This document shows, piece by piece, positions 1 to 8,324 of a stretch of DNA of 64,000 nucleotides. The stretch's first letter is position 1; every line of letters begins with the position of its first letter. The translations under genes were made by a program, and so were the position numbers. The DNA is from Ramlibacter montanisoli. Its GTDB lineage: Bacteria > Pseudomonadota > Gammaproteobacteria > Burkholderiales > Burkholderiaceae_C. Below the pieces are notes generated by a model, which made no database searches, was not told where the DNA came from, and saw nothing but the letters and a program-made list of their open reading frames with translations. The stretch is from the NCBI RefSeq assembly GCF_013087525.1, contig NZ_JABFCS010000001.1, forward strand, positions 3,224,001 through 3,288,000, read 5' to 3'.

Positions 1-298
1 AGTGCCGCACGCTGCCGTCGGGAAGCCGCAGCGCTTCCTCGATCTCGGTCGGCTGGCCCGACGCGATCACGCGCCGGTCGTTCTCCATCAGTTGCCGCGC
101 CGCCTGCAGGTCACCCAGGATCTCGGCGTCCGTGCGGCCGAGGACCTGCTCCGCGGAGCGCTGGAGCGCGGCCAGCGTGGCCGGATTCGCGAAGCGATAG
201 CGGCCTTCGAGGTCCTTGGCGAACATGACGTCGTCCGTCGCTTCGGCGATGGCCGTGGCCAGCAGGCCCGGGTGCTCGAAGAGGCTCGCGGCGGTCAT
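1..298 (-). CDS. PAS-domain sensory protein, N-terminal part (cut by the window edge)
   Basis: The minus strand is open from an ATG at 298 to the left edge, giving 99 codons without a stop. The translation starts MTAASLFEHPGLLATAIAEA and continues with features of a PAS fold: a DDVMFAKDLEGRYRFANPAT segment near residues 22-41, then an Arg/Asp-rich helix and a strand ending in LPDGSVRH. PAS domains sense small molecules or redox state and usually sit at the N-terminus of histidine kinases, diguanylate cyclases or chemoreceptors. The output domain lies outside the window, so the class cannot be decided. No transmembrane segment is visible before the PAS domain, which suggests a cytoplasmic sensor. 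Confidence 0.75.
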   Translation of the reverse strand, partial: MTAASLFEHPGLLATAIAEATDDVMFAKDLEGRYRFANPATLAALQRSAEQVLGRTDAEILGDLQAARQLMENDRRVIASGQPTEIEEALRLPDGSVRH

Positions 299-338
299 GT
301 ATGCGCATTCTCATGCACAAGCCGCGCCGCCTGCAGCC

Positions 339-680
339 TCAGCGGCGGTAGGGATTGTTCGGACGGCGGTCCTGGTGGTCGGGCGTGCCGTCGCCGTCGC
401 TGTCCTGCTGCACGGTGCCGTAGGGATAGGACGGAGCGCTGCCATAGGGATAGGTGCCGTAGCTGCCCGGATAGCTGCCCTGGCTCCCCGGATAGGTGGC
501 GGCGGGGTAGCTGCCGTAGTTGCCGGGATAGCTGCCATAGGTATAGACCGGCCCGGTCTGGTACTGCACGTTCGCCGGGCCGTAGCCGGGCTGGCCGTAG
601 CCGTAGCCGTAGGGATCGCCGTAGCTGGCGCAGCCGGCCAGCACGGCGACGGCGGCCAGGGGAAGAAGGAGAGCTTTCAT
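339..680 (-). CDS. Small Tyr/Gly/Pro-rich lipoprotein with a C-terminal Asp-rich calcium-type motif
   Basis: This is a 113-residue exported lipoprotein. The N-terminus MKALLLPLAAVAVLAGC is a signal peptide with a clear lipobox (L-A-G-C, Cys17). The mature part is low-complexity and built from degenerate YPG/SYG repeats (residues 20-90), rich in Tyr, Gly, Pro and Ser, like other repeat-rich Burkholderiales envelope lipoproteins. The C-terminus carries DSDGDGTPDHQDRRPNNPYR, which matches the thrombospondin type-3-like Asp/Gly calcium-binding pattern of outer-membrane proteins. The encoding DNA is correspondingly repetitive (about 420-600). Function is not known. A role at the envelope surface is inferred only from the signal and the composition. 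Confidence 0.75.
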   Translation of the reverse strand: MKALLLPLAAVAVLAGCASYGDPYGYGYGQPGYGPANVQYQTGPVYTYGSYPGNYGSYPAATYPGSQGSYPGSYGTYPYGSAPSYPYGTVQQDSDGDGTPDHQDRRPNNPYRR

Positions 681-785
681 GGGACGGACCTCACAGCATG
701 TTCATTGCTGCAGCCAGTCTGCGCAGCGCGGCCGTTCACCGGCGCAGGGACACTGCCGCTTTACCTGTAGGAGGCCGCGATGCGC

Positions 786-1184
786 TCAGCCCGCCGCCGG
801 CGGCAGCACCTGCAGCAAGGCGGCCACCATCACCGGCTTGAGCAGGAAGTGGTCGAAGCCGGCGAGCTGCGCGGCCTCGCGGTCGGTCGTGGAGTTCGAC
901 CCGGTGAGCGCCACCACCTTGATCGCCTCGGTGCCCGCGGCCTGGCGGATCCGCGTGCAGGCCAGCACGCCGCCCATGTGCGGCATGTGCAGGTCGAGGA
1001 TCACCACCGCCGGCCTGTGCTCCAGTGCCGCGGCGACGCCGGCTTCGCCGTCGTAGGCCACGATCGGCTCGAAGCCCAGCATCTCGAGCAGCTGCGCCAG
1101 CGTGTCCGCGCCGTCCCTTTCGTCGTCCACGACCAGGACGCGCGTCGGGCGGGACGCTGGGGGTGAGGCGGGCTCGTTCTCCAT
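786..1184 (-). CDS. Single-domain response regulator (REC only)
   Basis: The 132-residue protein is one receiver domain with a short Pro/Ser N-terminal tail and no output domain. The acidic pocket is DD at residues 20-21, the phospho-acceptor is Asp64 (LDLHMP), the switch Thr lies in VVALTGS, and the conserved Lys in LLKPV. REC-only proteins usually serve as phosphorelay intermediates or act by protein-protein contact, often next to hybrid kinases. The PAS gene about 490 bp downstream on the same strand is a possible partner but is separated by the lipoprotein gene. A TACCTT hexamer ends 6 nt before the ATG with no Shine-Dalgarno, so the transcript may be leaderless. Confidence 0.9.
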   Translation of the reverse strand: MENEPASPPASRPTRVLVVDDERDGADTLAQLLEMLGFEPIVAYDGEAGVAAALEHRPAVVILDLHMPHMGGVLACTRIRQAAGTEAIKVVALTGSNSTTDREAAQLAGFDHFLLKPVMVAALLQVLPPAAG

Positions 1185-1464
1185 CCTGCAAAGGTAGCAG
1201 TTCGGCGCGCCCGCGGGTTGAGCAAGACCAGTGCCCGCAGGGCCTTGCGCGGCCGGGCCTCCCGGCGTGGCCGCGGCTCGGCAAATGGGTTACGATGGTC
1301 CGGCCCGACGTCTGCAAGACAGTCATCCTGAGGCCTCTTCCCCTTCGCGCCCCTGCCGGGCGTGTCGCAGTCGAATCCCCCATCGTTGATCTTCCTGGCG
1401 TCGGTTCCGCGCCAGCCTTGCGCCTCGCAGGGGCTGGTCAGAGAGTCGAACAGGAGACACGCCG

Positions 1465-1628
1465 ATGGCCAAACCCAACTACGCATTCGCCAAGCGCCAG
1501 CGCGAGCTGGAGAAGAAGCGCAAGAAGGAAGAGAAGGCGCTGGGCCGCAAGGAGCCGCACGAACAGGAACAGGACCCCGCCGCCCCCGTTCCCGCCGCCG
1601 TCGTCCCCCAGCCCCCGAACCCAAGTGA
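1465..1628 (+). CDS. Small Lys/Glu-rich conserved protein (frame break near its end)
   Basis: The start MAKPNYAFAKRQRELEKKRK is the conserved head of a short, highly charged hypothetical protein I recognise from Burkholderiales; function unknown. An AGGAG Shine-Dalgarno lies 8 nt before the ATG. As read, the frame runs on to 2154 through two other small genes with an Arg-rich, non-protein-like composition. Adding one C to the five-C run at 1612-1616 ends the protein at the TGA at 1626-1628 (54 residues, ending PPEPK), the expected size. I therefore annotate the short form and treat the read-through as a missing base. Confidence 0.6.
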
Positions 1629-1669
1629 GCGCTGCCCGTCCGGAAGACCGCCGGCGAGGAGAACTGCAG

Positions 1670-1876
1670 TTGAAAGACGACGTCAAGACCGAGCTGCGCG
1701 CCGATGGCCTGCGCTACGTGTCGAAATCCAGCGGGACGGACTTTCCCGGCGCGTTCGGCGCGACCATGAGCTGCTTCCGCTGCGGCCGGCACGTGCCGCG
1801 CTCCGGCCTGCGCTCCTTCCTGCTGGCCGGCTCGCGCCAGTACTGCTGCCGCAACGGCTGCGCGGTTCCCGGCTAG
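1670..1876 (+). CDS. Small Cys-rich protein, putative zinc-binding
   Basis: A TTG start at 1670 is preceded by GAGGAG at good spacing and gives 68 residues with normal codon use. The C-terminal half has two cysteine clusters, CFRCGRH (CxxC) and, about 20 residues later, QYCCRNGC, a pattern suited to one zinc ion. No signal peptide or membrane segment is seen. It directly follows the small Lys-rich gene and may be co-transcribed with it. I do not recognise the family. Zinc binding is inferred from the Cys spacing. Confidence 0.55.
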   Translation: MKDDVKTELRADGLRYVSKSSGTDFPGAFGATMSCFRCGRHVPRSGLRSFLLAGSRQYCCRNGCAVPG

Positions 1877-1936
1877 ACCCGTTTTCCCGGAGCTTCGTTC
1901 AGGCTCCGTTCAGGACCGCCCCGCCACACTGGCAGG

Positions 1937-2041
1937 ATGAAGGCGGTCCCCACCACCCTGAAACTGCTGGCGCAGCTGGTCGCATCCGTGCTGCTGGCCT
2001 GCGTCGTGCTGTGGACCGCGGCTGCCGCCATGTGGCGCTGA
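1937..2041 (+). CDS. Putative 34-residue single-span membrane micro-protein
   Basis: ATG at 1937 to TGA at 2039-2041 encodes a short basic head (MKAVPTTLK) and one hydrophobic helix of about 20 residues (LLAQLVASVLLACVVLWTA), ending in MWR. That is the usual form of bacterial membrane micro-proteins. The ribosome-binding site is weak (GGCAGG directly against the ATG), and nothing but composition supports expression. It fills the gap between the Cys-rich gene and ggt. Confidence 0.35.
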   Translation: MKAVPTTLKLLAQLVASVLLACVVLWTAAAAMWR

Positions 2042-2105
2042 CCGCGCCCGGCAGAGGGAAAACCGCGGTGCCCGCCGGCCCGCCCCTCGCTACATTGGCC
2101 AGCGC

Positions 2106-3690
2106 ATGGTCGATGACAACCTCTCCAACACCCAGTCCGTCCGCAAGGCGGTGATCGCCACCGAGGCCGGCGTGGTCGCCTCGCAGCACAAGGGCGCGGC
2201 GCGCGTGGGTGCCGCGGTGCTCGCGGCGGGTGGCGATGCGGTCGATGCCGCGGTCGCCACTTCCTTCGCGCTCGGCGTGCTCGAACCCTGGATGAGCGGC
2301 GTCATGGCCGGCGGTGCCATGGTGCTGTGGCGCGCGGACGAGCAACGCGCCCATGTCGTGGACTACGGCATGCGCTCGCCGCGTGCCCTCGATCCCGCGG
2401 ACTATCCCCTGAGCGGCGCCGGCCGCAACGCCGACCTGTTCCCCTGGCCGGCGGTGGTGGACGACCGCAACGTGCAGGGCGCCACCGCCGTCGCCGTGCC
2501 CGGCGTCGTCTCCGGCCTGGGGCTGGCCCACGCGCGCTACGGCAACCAGGGCTGGCGCGACCTCGTGCTGCCGGCCGTGCAGCTCGCACGGCAGGGCATG
2601 CTGGCGGACTGGTACTCCGGCCTGATCACCGCGTCCTGCGCCAAGGCCCTGTCGCTCGATGCGGACGCGGCCGCCATGTTCCTCGACGAAGGCCGCTGGC
2701 CCATCCTCGGCTCGTGGACCGGCAGCGCCGAGCGCCGCATCGACCAGCAGGCCCTGGCCCGCACCCTGCAGCGGATCGCCGACGAAGGACCGCGTGCGCT
2801 CTACGAAGGCGAGCTGGCGCGCGCGCTGGTGCGCGACGTGCGCGCCAAGGGCGGCTGCCTGGGCGAGCCGGACATGGCGGCCTACCAGGCGCATTGGGCC
2901 GAGCCGCTGGTGGTGCCCTACCGCGGCCACCACTTGCACGCCGCGCCCGGCCTGACCGGCGGCCCGACCTTCGCGCAGGCACTGCAGCAGCCTGGAGCGC
3001 GAACTGCAGCCGGACGGCCGCGGCCCGGGCCCGCAGGCCTACCAGGCGATGGCGCGCGCGCTGGACGCGGCCTTCCGCACGCGGCTGGAGAACATGGGCG
3101 ACCACGAGAGCCCGAGCGCACCGCCCTGCACCACGCACTTCAGCGTGGTCGACCGCCACGGCAACATGTGTTCGGTGACGCAGACGCTGCTGTCGGTGTT
3201 CGGTTCGCGCGTGGTGTCGCCCTCCACCGGGCTGCTGCTGAACAACGGCATCATGTGGTTCGACCCCGAGCCCGGCAAGCCGAATTCGCTGGCGCCGGAC
3301 AAGCGCGTGCTGGCCAACTACTGTCCCGTGGTGGGCATCGCCGGCGACGGCCGCCAGTTCGCCCTCGGCGCCTCGGGCGGCCGCAAGATCCTGGGCGCCG
3401 TGATGCAGCTGAGCTCCTTCATCCTCGACCACGGCATGACGCTGGACCAGGCCTTCCACCAGCCGCGCATCGACGTCAGCGGCAGCGGCCAGGTGGTCGC
3501 CGACCAGGCGCTGGGGCCGGAGATCCTGGACGCGCTGGCGGAAGTCATGCCCACGGTGCCGGGCCGGCGCATGGCCTTCCCCTACCTGTTCGCGTGCCCC
3601 GCCGGCGTCATGCGCGACACAGGTCGCAACATGGGTTGCACGGAGGTGTTGTCGCCTTGGGGTGACGCCGTGGCCGGGAGCGAAAGGTAG
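2106..3690 (+). CDS. ggt: Gamma-glutamyltransferase family protein (one frame break)
   Basis: An Ntn-hydrolase of the gamma-glutamyltranspeptidase family, which cleaves or transfers gamma-glutamyl groups, for example from glutathione. The first part (2106 to about 2990) shows the family N-terminus with VVASQHKGAARVGAAVL and GGDAVDAAVATSFALGVLEP. The rest (about 2992-3690) lies in another frame and holds the autoprocessing site, with the nucleophile Thr in TTHFSVVDRHGNMCSVTQTL, followed by GGRKILGAVMQ. Both halves join well at about 2990, where one extra C or two missing bases explain the shift. No signal peptide is seen, so it may be cytoplasmic, unlike E. coli Ggt. A TACATT hexamer ends 9 nt before the ATG. 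Function is likely intact in the organism. Confidence 0.85.
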
Positions 3691-3832
3691 GCTCCGGCGG
3701 ACCGGCGGCGGCGCGCGCGGACTTTTCCCTGGCTCGGCTGTAACAGTGCGAATCGGCGTGGGGCTTCCCGGCCCTTGCGGCCGTACATTCAGCTGGGGCA
3801 ACCGCCCACAGGGAAACGGAGCACGCGCCGCA

Positions 3833-4447
3833 ATGGCAACCATCATCAGCTGGGTACGCGCCACTGGCGGGTGGCTGCGCTCGCCGTTCGGGGACCTCCC
3901 CGTGCTGCGCGCGGACGACCCGCAGGTGCACCAGACCTGGCTGATCCTGGCCGGCGGCATCGCGCTGATCCTCTCGCGCGCATCGAAGGCGGAACTGGAG
4001 ACGCGCTTCTGCGCCGCGCGCCAGGTCTACGCCCTGGTCCGCGCCCGCCTCGAGAAGAGGCGCCTGCCCAAGCCGGAACCGACGCTGCTGCGCGACGCGC
4101 TGCACGAGATCGCCAACCTCGCCGATCCGATGACCAAGGAAGCGGGCCGCGAATGCCTGGCCCGCACGGTGGAGCGCATGGCGCGCAAGGCCGGCACCGG
4201 CACGCCCGCGAGCACCGGCCCGGCCTCGCTGCAATCGACGGGCGCCCCGCCCAGCAGCCATGTGGCGCCCTCGCAAGTCACGCAGTCCGCGCAGGCCGCA
4301 CCCTTGCCTGAGCCAGCTCCCGCTGCGCCGCCGGCGGAAGACCACCAGGCCACGCAGATCGACCTGGACCTGCTGTTCGAACGCTCGAACAAGCTGCGCG
4401 GCACCGTCGCCTTCGCCCGCTCCACCACCTTCGGCCAGGACTCCTGA
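3833..4447 (+). CDS. Hypothetical protein with a possible N-terminal membrane helix
   Basis: A 204-residue protein starting MATIISWVRATGGW, with a CGGAG-like site upstream. Residues about 33-49 (QTWLILAGGIALILSRA) could be a membrane helix. They are followed by a basic helical region, a Pro/Ala/Ser/Thr-rich linker (about residues 125-170) and a conserved-looking C-terminal segment with DLDLLFERSNKLRGT. I do not recognise a domain. It converges on the KTSC gene with 27 bp between the stops. Codon use matches the neighbours. Confidence 0.65.
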   Translation: MATIISWVRATGGWLRSPFGDLPVLRADDPQVHQTWLILAGGIALILSRASKAELETRFCAARQVYALVRARLEKRRLPKPEPTLLRDALHEIANLADPMTKEAGRECLARTVERMARKAGTGTPASTGPASLQSTGAPPSSHVAPSQVTQSAQAAPLPEPAPAAPPAEDHQATQIDLDLLFERSNKLRGTVAFARSTTFGQDS

Positions 4448-4474
4448 TCCGCGCGGGCAGCGCGCGACGGCAGG

Positions 4475-4753
4475 CTATTCGTCTTCCTTGCCGAACAGGT
4501 CGCCGAGGTCCTTGCCGCCCGACCTCGTGCCCGGATTCATCGGCCGTCCCTTCGGATACTCCTCGGCGATGCGGTCTTCCCAGTAGGTGGCCGGATTCGG
4601 CGCACTGCAGAGGCGGCGGAACACCTCCTCGGGCACGTGCTTGTACGCGAGCACGGACTTGTTGTCCCAATGCAGGTCCAGCTGGCGCGAGGCCGGGTCG
4701 TACTCCGCCTTGCGGACGCGGCCGCTGGTGAACAGTTTGGTGGGCATGGTCAT
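4475..4753 (-). CDS. KTSC-domain protein
   Basis: The 92-residue protein contains a KTSC-type fold: a strand with AEYDPASRQLDLHW, then YKHVPEEVFRRLCSAPNP and a WEDRI segment. KTSC (named from the C-terminus of some lysyl-tRNA synthetases) also occurs as small free-standing proteins of unknown role. The tail is acidic (GDLFGKEDE). Two start codons are available, 4753 (MTMPTKLF) and 4747 (MPTKLF); I use the first. Confidence 0.7.
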   Translation of the reverse strand: MTMPTKLFTSGRVRKAEYDPASRQLDLHWDNKSVLAYKHVPEEVFRRLCSAPNPATYWEDRIAEEYPKGRPMNPGTRSGGKDLGDLFGKEDE

Positions 4754-4829
4754 GAGGCTAGTGCGCTCCCGCCGCGCTGTCAAAACTCCGGCGCATCGCT
4801 ACACTCGCCCGACCCGCCAAGGAGTGACG

Positions 4830-5723
4830 ATGCCGCCTCGCCTCACCGTCCAGGATTTCGACCAGGAACTGCTGATCCTCTTCGACGCCTACGTGCACGG
4901 CGACATGGACCGGCGCGGCTTCCTCGACCGCGCGCAGCGCTTCGCCAAGGCAGGCGTCACGGCAGCGGGCCTGCTCGCCGCGCTCAGCCCCGACTTCGCT
5001 CTGGGCCAGCAGGTGCGCCCCGACGATCCGCGGCTGAAGGCCGAACGCGCGAGCGTCGCCTCCCCTGCCGGCCACGGCAGCATCAACGGCTACCTCGTGC
5101 GGCCCGCCGCCGCGGGCGCGGCCCGCCTGCCCACCGTGTTCGTCGTGCACGAGAACCGCGGCCTGAATCCGCACATCGAGGACATCACGCGCCGTCTCGC
5201 GCTCGACGGCTTCATGGCCTTCGCGCCCGATGCGCTCACGCCGCTGGGCGGCTACCCGGGCGACGAGGACAAGGCGCGCGCCGCCTTCGCCACGCTGGAC
5301 CAGGCGAAGACGCGGCAGGACTTCCTGGCCGCCGTCGCCTGGCTGCGCGCGCGCGCCGACGGCAACGGCAAGATGGGCGCGGTCGGCTTCTGCTACGGCG
5401 GCGGCATCGTGCACTGGCTCGCGACGCAGCTGCCCGACCTGAACGCGGCGGTGCCCTTCTACGGCAACAGCCCGGCACCGGAAGAAGCCGCGAAGGTGAA
5501 GGCGCCGCTGCTGGTGCACCTGGCTGGCGTGGACGAGCGCATCAATGCGGCCTGGCCCGCCTACGAGGCGGCGCTGCGTGCCGCCGGGGTGAGATACACG
5601 ATGGTGCAGTACCCGGGCACGCAACACGGCTTCAACAACGACACCACGCCTCGCTACGACGCGGCCGCGGCCCAGCAGGCCTGGGGCCGAACGGTCGCGT
5701 TCTTCAAGTCGCAGCTGGCCTGA
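4830..5723 (+). CDS. Dienelactone hydrolase family protein
   Basis: An alpha/beta-hydrolase of 297 residues. An AAGGAG site lies 6 nt before the ATG. The N-terminal region (residues 1-60) has a twin-Arg-like MDRRGFLDRAQRF segment followed by a hydrophobic stretch (AGVTAAGLLAALSPDFALG), which resembles a Tat signal placed after a short cytoplasmic-looking lead. The hydrolase domain follows, with the nucleophile Cys in GFCYGGG and the catalytic His in TQHGFNNDT. DLH enzymes open enol-lactones in chloroaromatic degradation, but many relatives with this N-terminal form are of unknown substrate. No ring-cleavage genes are nearby. Confidence 0.9.
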   Translation: MPPRLTVQDFDQELLILFDAYVHGDMDRRGFLDRAQRFAKAGVTAAGLLAALSPDFALGQQVRPDDPRLKAERASVASPAGHGSINGYLVRPAAAGAARLPTVFVVHENRGLNPHIEDITRRLALDGFMAFAPDALTPLGGYPGDEDKARAAFATLDQAKTRQDFLAAVAWLRARADGNGKMGAVGFCYGGGIVHWLATQLPDLNAAVPFYGNSPAPEEAAKVKAPLLVHLAGVDERINAAWPAYEAALRAAGVRYTMVQYPGTQHGFNNDTTPRYDAAAAQQAWGRTVAFFKSQLA

Positions 5724-5780
5724 GGTCGCGCGACGCGCGGGCCCGCGCTGAGCCACATTGCCGCGCGAAGCTCTCTTGGC

Positions 5781-5954
5781 ATGAACACGGGCATCGGCGT
5801 GGGCCTGGCGCTGGTGCGGCAGATCGTGGAACTGCACGGCGGGACCGTGCAGGCCAAGAGCCCGGGGATCGGGAAGGGTTCGGAGTTCTCGTTCCGGCTG
5901 CCCACGGTCGCTGCGCTGCAGGACCGGGCCGACCGCGCCGCTGCGCGCGGCTAG
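5781..5954 (+). pseudogene. C-terminal remnant of a histidine kinase
   Basis: A 57-codon frame from ATG 5781 encodes only the last part of a HATPase_c domain: the G2 box in [20 protein letters not shown], then [10 protein letters not shown] and a short Ala/Arg tail. The N, G1 and F boxes, the phospho-accepting His and any sensor region are absent. The 57 bp upstream, back to the dienelactone hydrolase stop, do not encode them. It is best read as the scar of a deleted sensor kinase. An alternative is a functional micro-protein, which I consider unlikely because no Shine-Dalgarno is present. Confidence 0.6.
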
Positions 5955-5964
5955 GCAACCGGCT

Positions 5965-6206
5965 TCAGGCGGCGGCGAAGGTGCCCGGCGCCGCGATCCA
6001 CTTCATCGCTTCGGCGCGCGCGTAGTCGGCGGCGGTGAGCGGGTCGCGGAACAGGCGCGTCAGGCGCAGGATGCGGTCGCTGGTGCTGCGGCCGCTGCCC
6101 GAGCGGATCGACACGGAGCAGGCGAACCAGCCGTTCTCGATGGCGCGGGTGAGGGGGAAATGAGGTACTTGCCCACGTTGAGCGGGCTGTGGATGTTGTC
6201 TTGCAT
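5965..6206 (-). CDS. Small conserved protein next to cspA (frame break)
   Basis: The start MQDNIHSPLNVGKYLISP (from 6206) and the continuation TRAIENGWFACSVSIRSGSG to MKWIAAPGTFAAA form one 80-residue protein of a type often found beside cold-shock genes in Burkholderiales; function unknown. They lie in two frames. Adding one base to the five-G run (plus strand 6153-6157) restores a single frame ending at 5965. Length modulo 3 agrees with one missing base. It is in the same orientation as cspA and may be read from its transcript through the hairpin at 6247-6279. Confidence 0.6.
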
Positions 6207-6246
6207 CGTTGTTCTTCTGTGGATTCGTGCTCCCGGCATGGGAGCA

Positions 6247-6279
6247 GCGCCGCTGCGGGCGCGAAGGCCGCAGCGGCGC
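6247..6279 (-). terminator. Strong hairpin downstream of the cold-shock gene
   Basis: A perfect 12-bp inverted repeat (GCGCCGCTGCGG and its complement) encloses a 9-nt loop, directly after the cspA stop. A second smaller hairpin, GCTCCC-GGCAT-GGGAGC, follows at 6228-6244. There is no U-run, so it may act as an mRNA-stabilising 3' structure or an attenuator before the small gene at 5965-6206. Confidence 0.55.
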
Positions 6280-6290
6280 CAGCGTGACGA

Positions 6291-6521
6291 TCAGGAGGCG
6301 ATCGTGACGATGTTGCTGGCCTGGGGACCCTTGGGGCCCTGGGTCACGCTGAACTGCACGCGGGCGTTTTCGGCCAGCGTCTTGAAGCCGTCGGCGCCCT
6401 GGATCTCGCGGAAGTGGGCGAACAGGTCCTTGCCGCCGTCATCGGGGGCGATGAAGCCGTAGCCCTTGCTCTCGTTGAACCACTTGACGACTCCGGTCTG
6501 GGTTGCTTGATTGGTCTGCAT
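6291..6521 (-). CDS. cspA: Cold-shock domain protein (CspA family)
   Basis: A 76-residue single cold-shock domain, an RNA/ssDNA chaperone that melts mRNA structure. The RNP1 motif is KGYGFIAP and RNP2 is DLFAHF; the C-terminus [12 protein letters not shown] is typical of betaproteobacterial members. The N-terminus carries a short [10 protein letters not shown] extension. A GAAAGGA site lies 6 nt before the ATG. The gap to the divergent Bug gene (262 bp) could hold the long structured leader common for csp mRNAs, but I cannot show a fold. The paralogue letter is not certain. Confidence 0.93.
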   Translation of the reverse strand: MQTNQATQTGVVKWFNESKGYGFIAPDDGGKDLFAHFREIQGADGFKTLAENARVQFSVTQGPKGPQASNIVTIAS

Positions 6522-6783
6522 TCGATTTTCCTTTCGGGAATTGCCGCGCGGCAACGTGCCTCGCGGAGTGCGAAACGCCTAGAGGAGCATCGGTGGGGAA
6601 TTCAAACAACGACGCGCCGGCGGGGCCGGCGGTGGAGAAGAGACCTGATGATGAACGGTCTGGTGAACGTCTAGCGAGGGCCATCATAGCCTCTTTCCGG
6701 ACATCGCGTACTGTCCATCGAAAGTTGACCCGGCCTGCGCAGGCAAAATGGCCGCTTCCCCCGCAGTCCTCCCGGAGACGAAC

Positions 6784-7770
6784 ATGAACTTCCCCTCCCG
6801 CCGCTCGCTGCTCGCCGCAGCCGCGCTGGCCCTCGCCCTGCCCTTCGCCGCCAGCTCCGTCCAGGCGCAGGCCTGGCCCGACAAGCCGATCCGCATCGTG
6901 GTCGGCTTCGCGCCCGGCGGCTTCACCGACGTGCTCGGGCGCCTGATCGGCCAGAAGCTGTCCGAGCGCCTGGGCCAGCCCGTGGTGGTGGAGAACAAGC
7001 CGGGTGCCGCCGGCACGCTGGGCGCCGACCAGGTGGCCAAGGCCAAGCCCGATGGCTACACGCTGCTGCTCGCGCACAGCAACTCCAACTCGGTGGCGCC
7101 GGCGCTCTATCCCAAGCTGCCCTACAACATCCTCAGCGACTTCACGCCGATCATCCCGGTGGCCAACACGCCGCTGCTGCTGACGGTGCATCCCAGCGTC
7201 GCGGCCAAGGACGTGAAGGAGTTCGTGGCGCTTGCGAAGGCCAAGCCGGGCGCGTTGCGCTACGCATCCTCCGGCGGCGGCAGCGCCCAGCACCTGGCGG
7301 CCGAGCGCTTCCAGCTGGCCACCGGCACGCAGATGACGCACATCCCCTACAAGGGCAGCGGCCAGGCGATCGTCGACCTGCTCTCGGGCCAGGTGGAACT
7401 GAACTTCGAGAGCCCGCCCAACGTGATGACCCACGCCAAGGCGGGCAAGCTGCGGCTGCTGGCGATCACCAGCAACAAGCGCTCGGCGCTCCTGCCCGAC
7501 GTGCCCACCATGGCGGAAGCCGGCGTGAAGAACGCCGAGATGCTGCAGTGGTTCGCGGTGATGGGCCCGGCGAAGATGCCGGCGGACATCACGCGCCGCC
7601 TGAACACCGAGATCGCCGCGATCCTGAAGATGCCCGAGGTGGCCGAGAAGATCGCCTCGCAGGGCGGCGAGATCATGGGCGGCTCCTCCGAGGACTTCGC
7701 GAAGTTCATCGCCAGCGACAGCGCCGCCTTCGCCCGGCTGGTGAAGGAAGCGAAGATCACGCTGGAGTGA
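6784..7770 (+). CDS. Bug/TctC-family periplasmic substrate-binding receptor
   Basis: A 328-residue periplasmic binding protein of the tripartite tricarboxylate transport family, much expanded in Burkholderiales. The signal peptide is about residues 1-31 (MNFPSRRSLLAAAALALALP to VQAQA). The mature start WPDKPIRIVVGFAPGGFTDV is the family signature, followed by VVVENKPGAAGTLGADQVAK and IPYKGSGQAIVDLLSGQVEL. These receptors bind carboxylates; the ligand cannot be read from sequence. No TctA/TctB membrane genes lie here, as usual for orphan Bug receptors. The stop overlaps the start of the RraA-like gene, so the receptor ligand is probably the pathway substrate. Confidence 0.93.
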   Translation: MNFPSRRSLLAAAALALALPFAASSVQAQAWPDKPIRIVVGFAPGGFTDVLGRLIGQKLSERLGQPVVVENKPGAAGTLGADQVAKAKPDGYTLLLAHSNSNSVAPALYPKLPYNILSDFTPIIPVANTPLLLTVHPSVAAKDVKEFVALAKAKPGALRYASSGGGSAQHLAAERFQLATGTQMTHIPYKGSGQAIVDLLSGQVELNFESPPNVMTHAKAGKLRLLAITSNKRSALLPDVPTMAEAGVKNAEMLQWFAVMGPAKMPADITRRLNTEIAAILKMPEVAEKIASQGGEIMGGSSEDFAKFIASDSAAFARLVKEAKITLE

Positions 7771-8324
7771 GCACGGTGACGCTCAAGACCTCCGACCTGT
7801 GCGACGCCTGCGATGCGGCGCTGCCCTGCGCCCTGCCCTTTCGCGGCTGGGGCCGGCGGCGCGCCTTCTCCGGCAACATCCGCACCATCCGCTGCCATGA
7901 GGACATCGGCCTGATGCGCGAACTGGTGGGCCAGCAGGGCCACGGCCACGTGCTGGTGATCGACGGCGGCGGCTCGCTGCAGCGCGCGCTGTTCGGCGAC
8001 GTGATGGCGGCGGTGGCCGCGCGCAACGGCTGGGCGGGCCTCATCATCAACGGCGCCATCCGCGACGGCGGCGAGATCGACGAGATGGACGTCGGCGTCA
8101 AGGCCCTGGGCACCGTGCCCAAGCGCGGCGAGCGCAGCGGCGCCGGCGAGGTGGACGTGCCCGTCACCTTCGGCGGCGTCACCTTCCATCCCGGCCGCCG
8201 CGTGGTGGCGGACGACGACGGCGTCATCGTGCTCCCGGAAGGGATCACCGAAGCCGACATCGAAACGGCCGACGCGCTGGCGGCGACCGCCGCCTACGCC
8301 GGCAACGGCGGACCGACGAAGTGA
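7767..8324 (+). CDS. RraA-like protein, probable oxaloacetate/4-hydroxy-4-methyl-2-oxoglutarate-type aldolase
   Basis: A 185-residue member of the RraA/HMG-aldolase fold. It begins with GTG overlapping the Bug stop (GTGA). The N-terminal TSDLCDACDAA matches the family TTDLCDA motif. The G-x20-R-D metal/substrate signature is met by the run from HGHVLVIDGGG to NGAIRDGGEI. In E. coli RraA inhibits RNase E, but in catabolic operons homologues are class II aldolases that cleave 4-hydroxy-4-methyl-2-oxoglutarate or related acids to pyruvate. The catalytic Arg-Asp pair is present, so the aldolase reading is favoured. Position between a carboxylate receptor and a LeuCD-type hydro-lyase supports that. 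Confidence 0.8.
   Translation: MSTVTLKTSDLCDACDAALPCALPFRGWGRRRAFSGNIRTIRCHEDIGLMRELVGQQGHGHVLVIDGGGSLQRALFGDVMAAVAARNGWAGLIINGAIRDGGEIDEMDVGVKALGTVPKRGERSGAGEVDVPVTFGGVTFHPGRRVVADDDGVIVLPEGITEADIETADALAATAAYAGNGGPTK

Noticed and set aside
420..600. CRISPR-like or satellite repeat
   Set aside because: The repetition encodes the YPG/SYG protein repeats of a lipoprotein. Units are degenerate, with no spacers.
1185..1464. A gene or RNA in the 280-bp gap after the response regulator start
   Set aside because: No start with a ribosome site, no hairpin-plus-T-run and no conserved RNA motif are visible.
2106..3690. ggt as a true pseudogene
   Set aside because: Both halves keep all catalytic residues and join at one point, and the same error pattern hits essential genes nearby.
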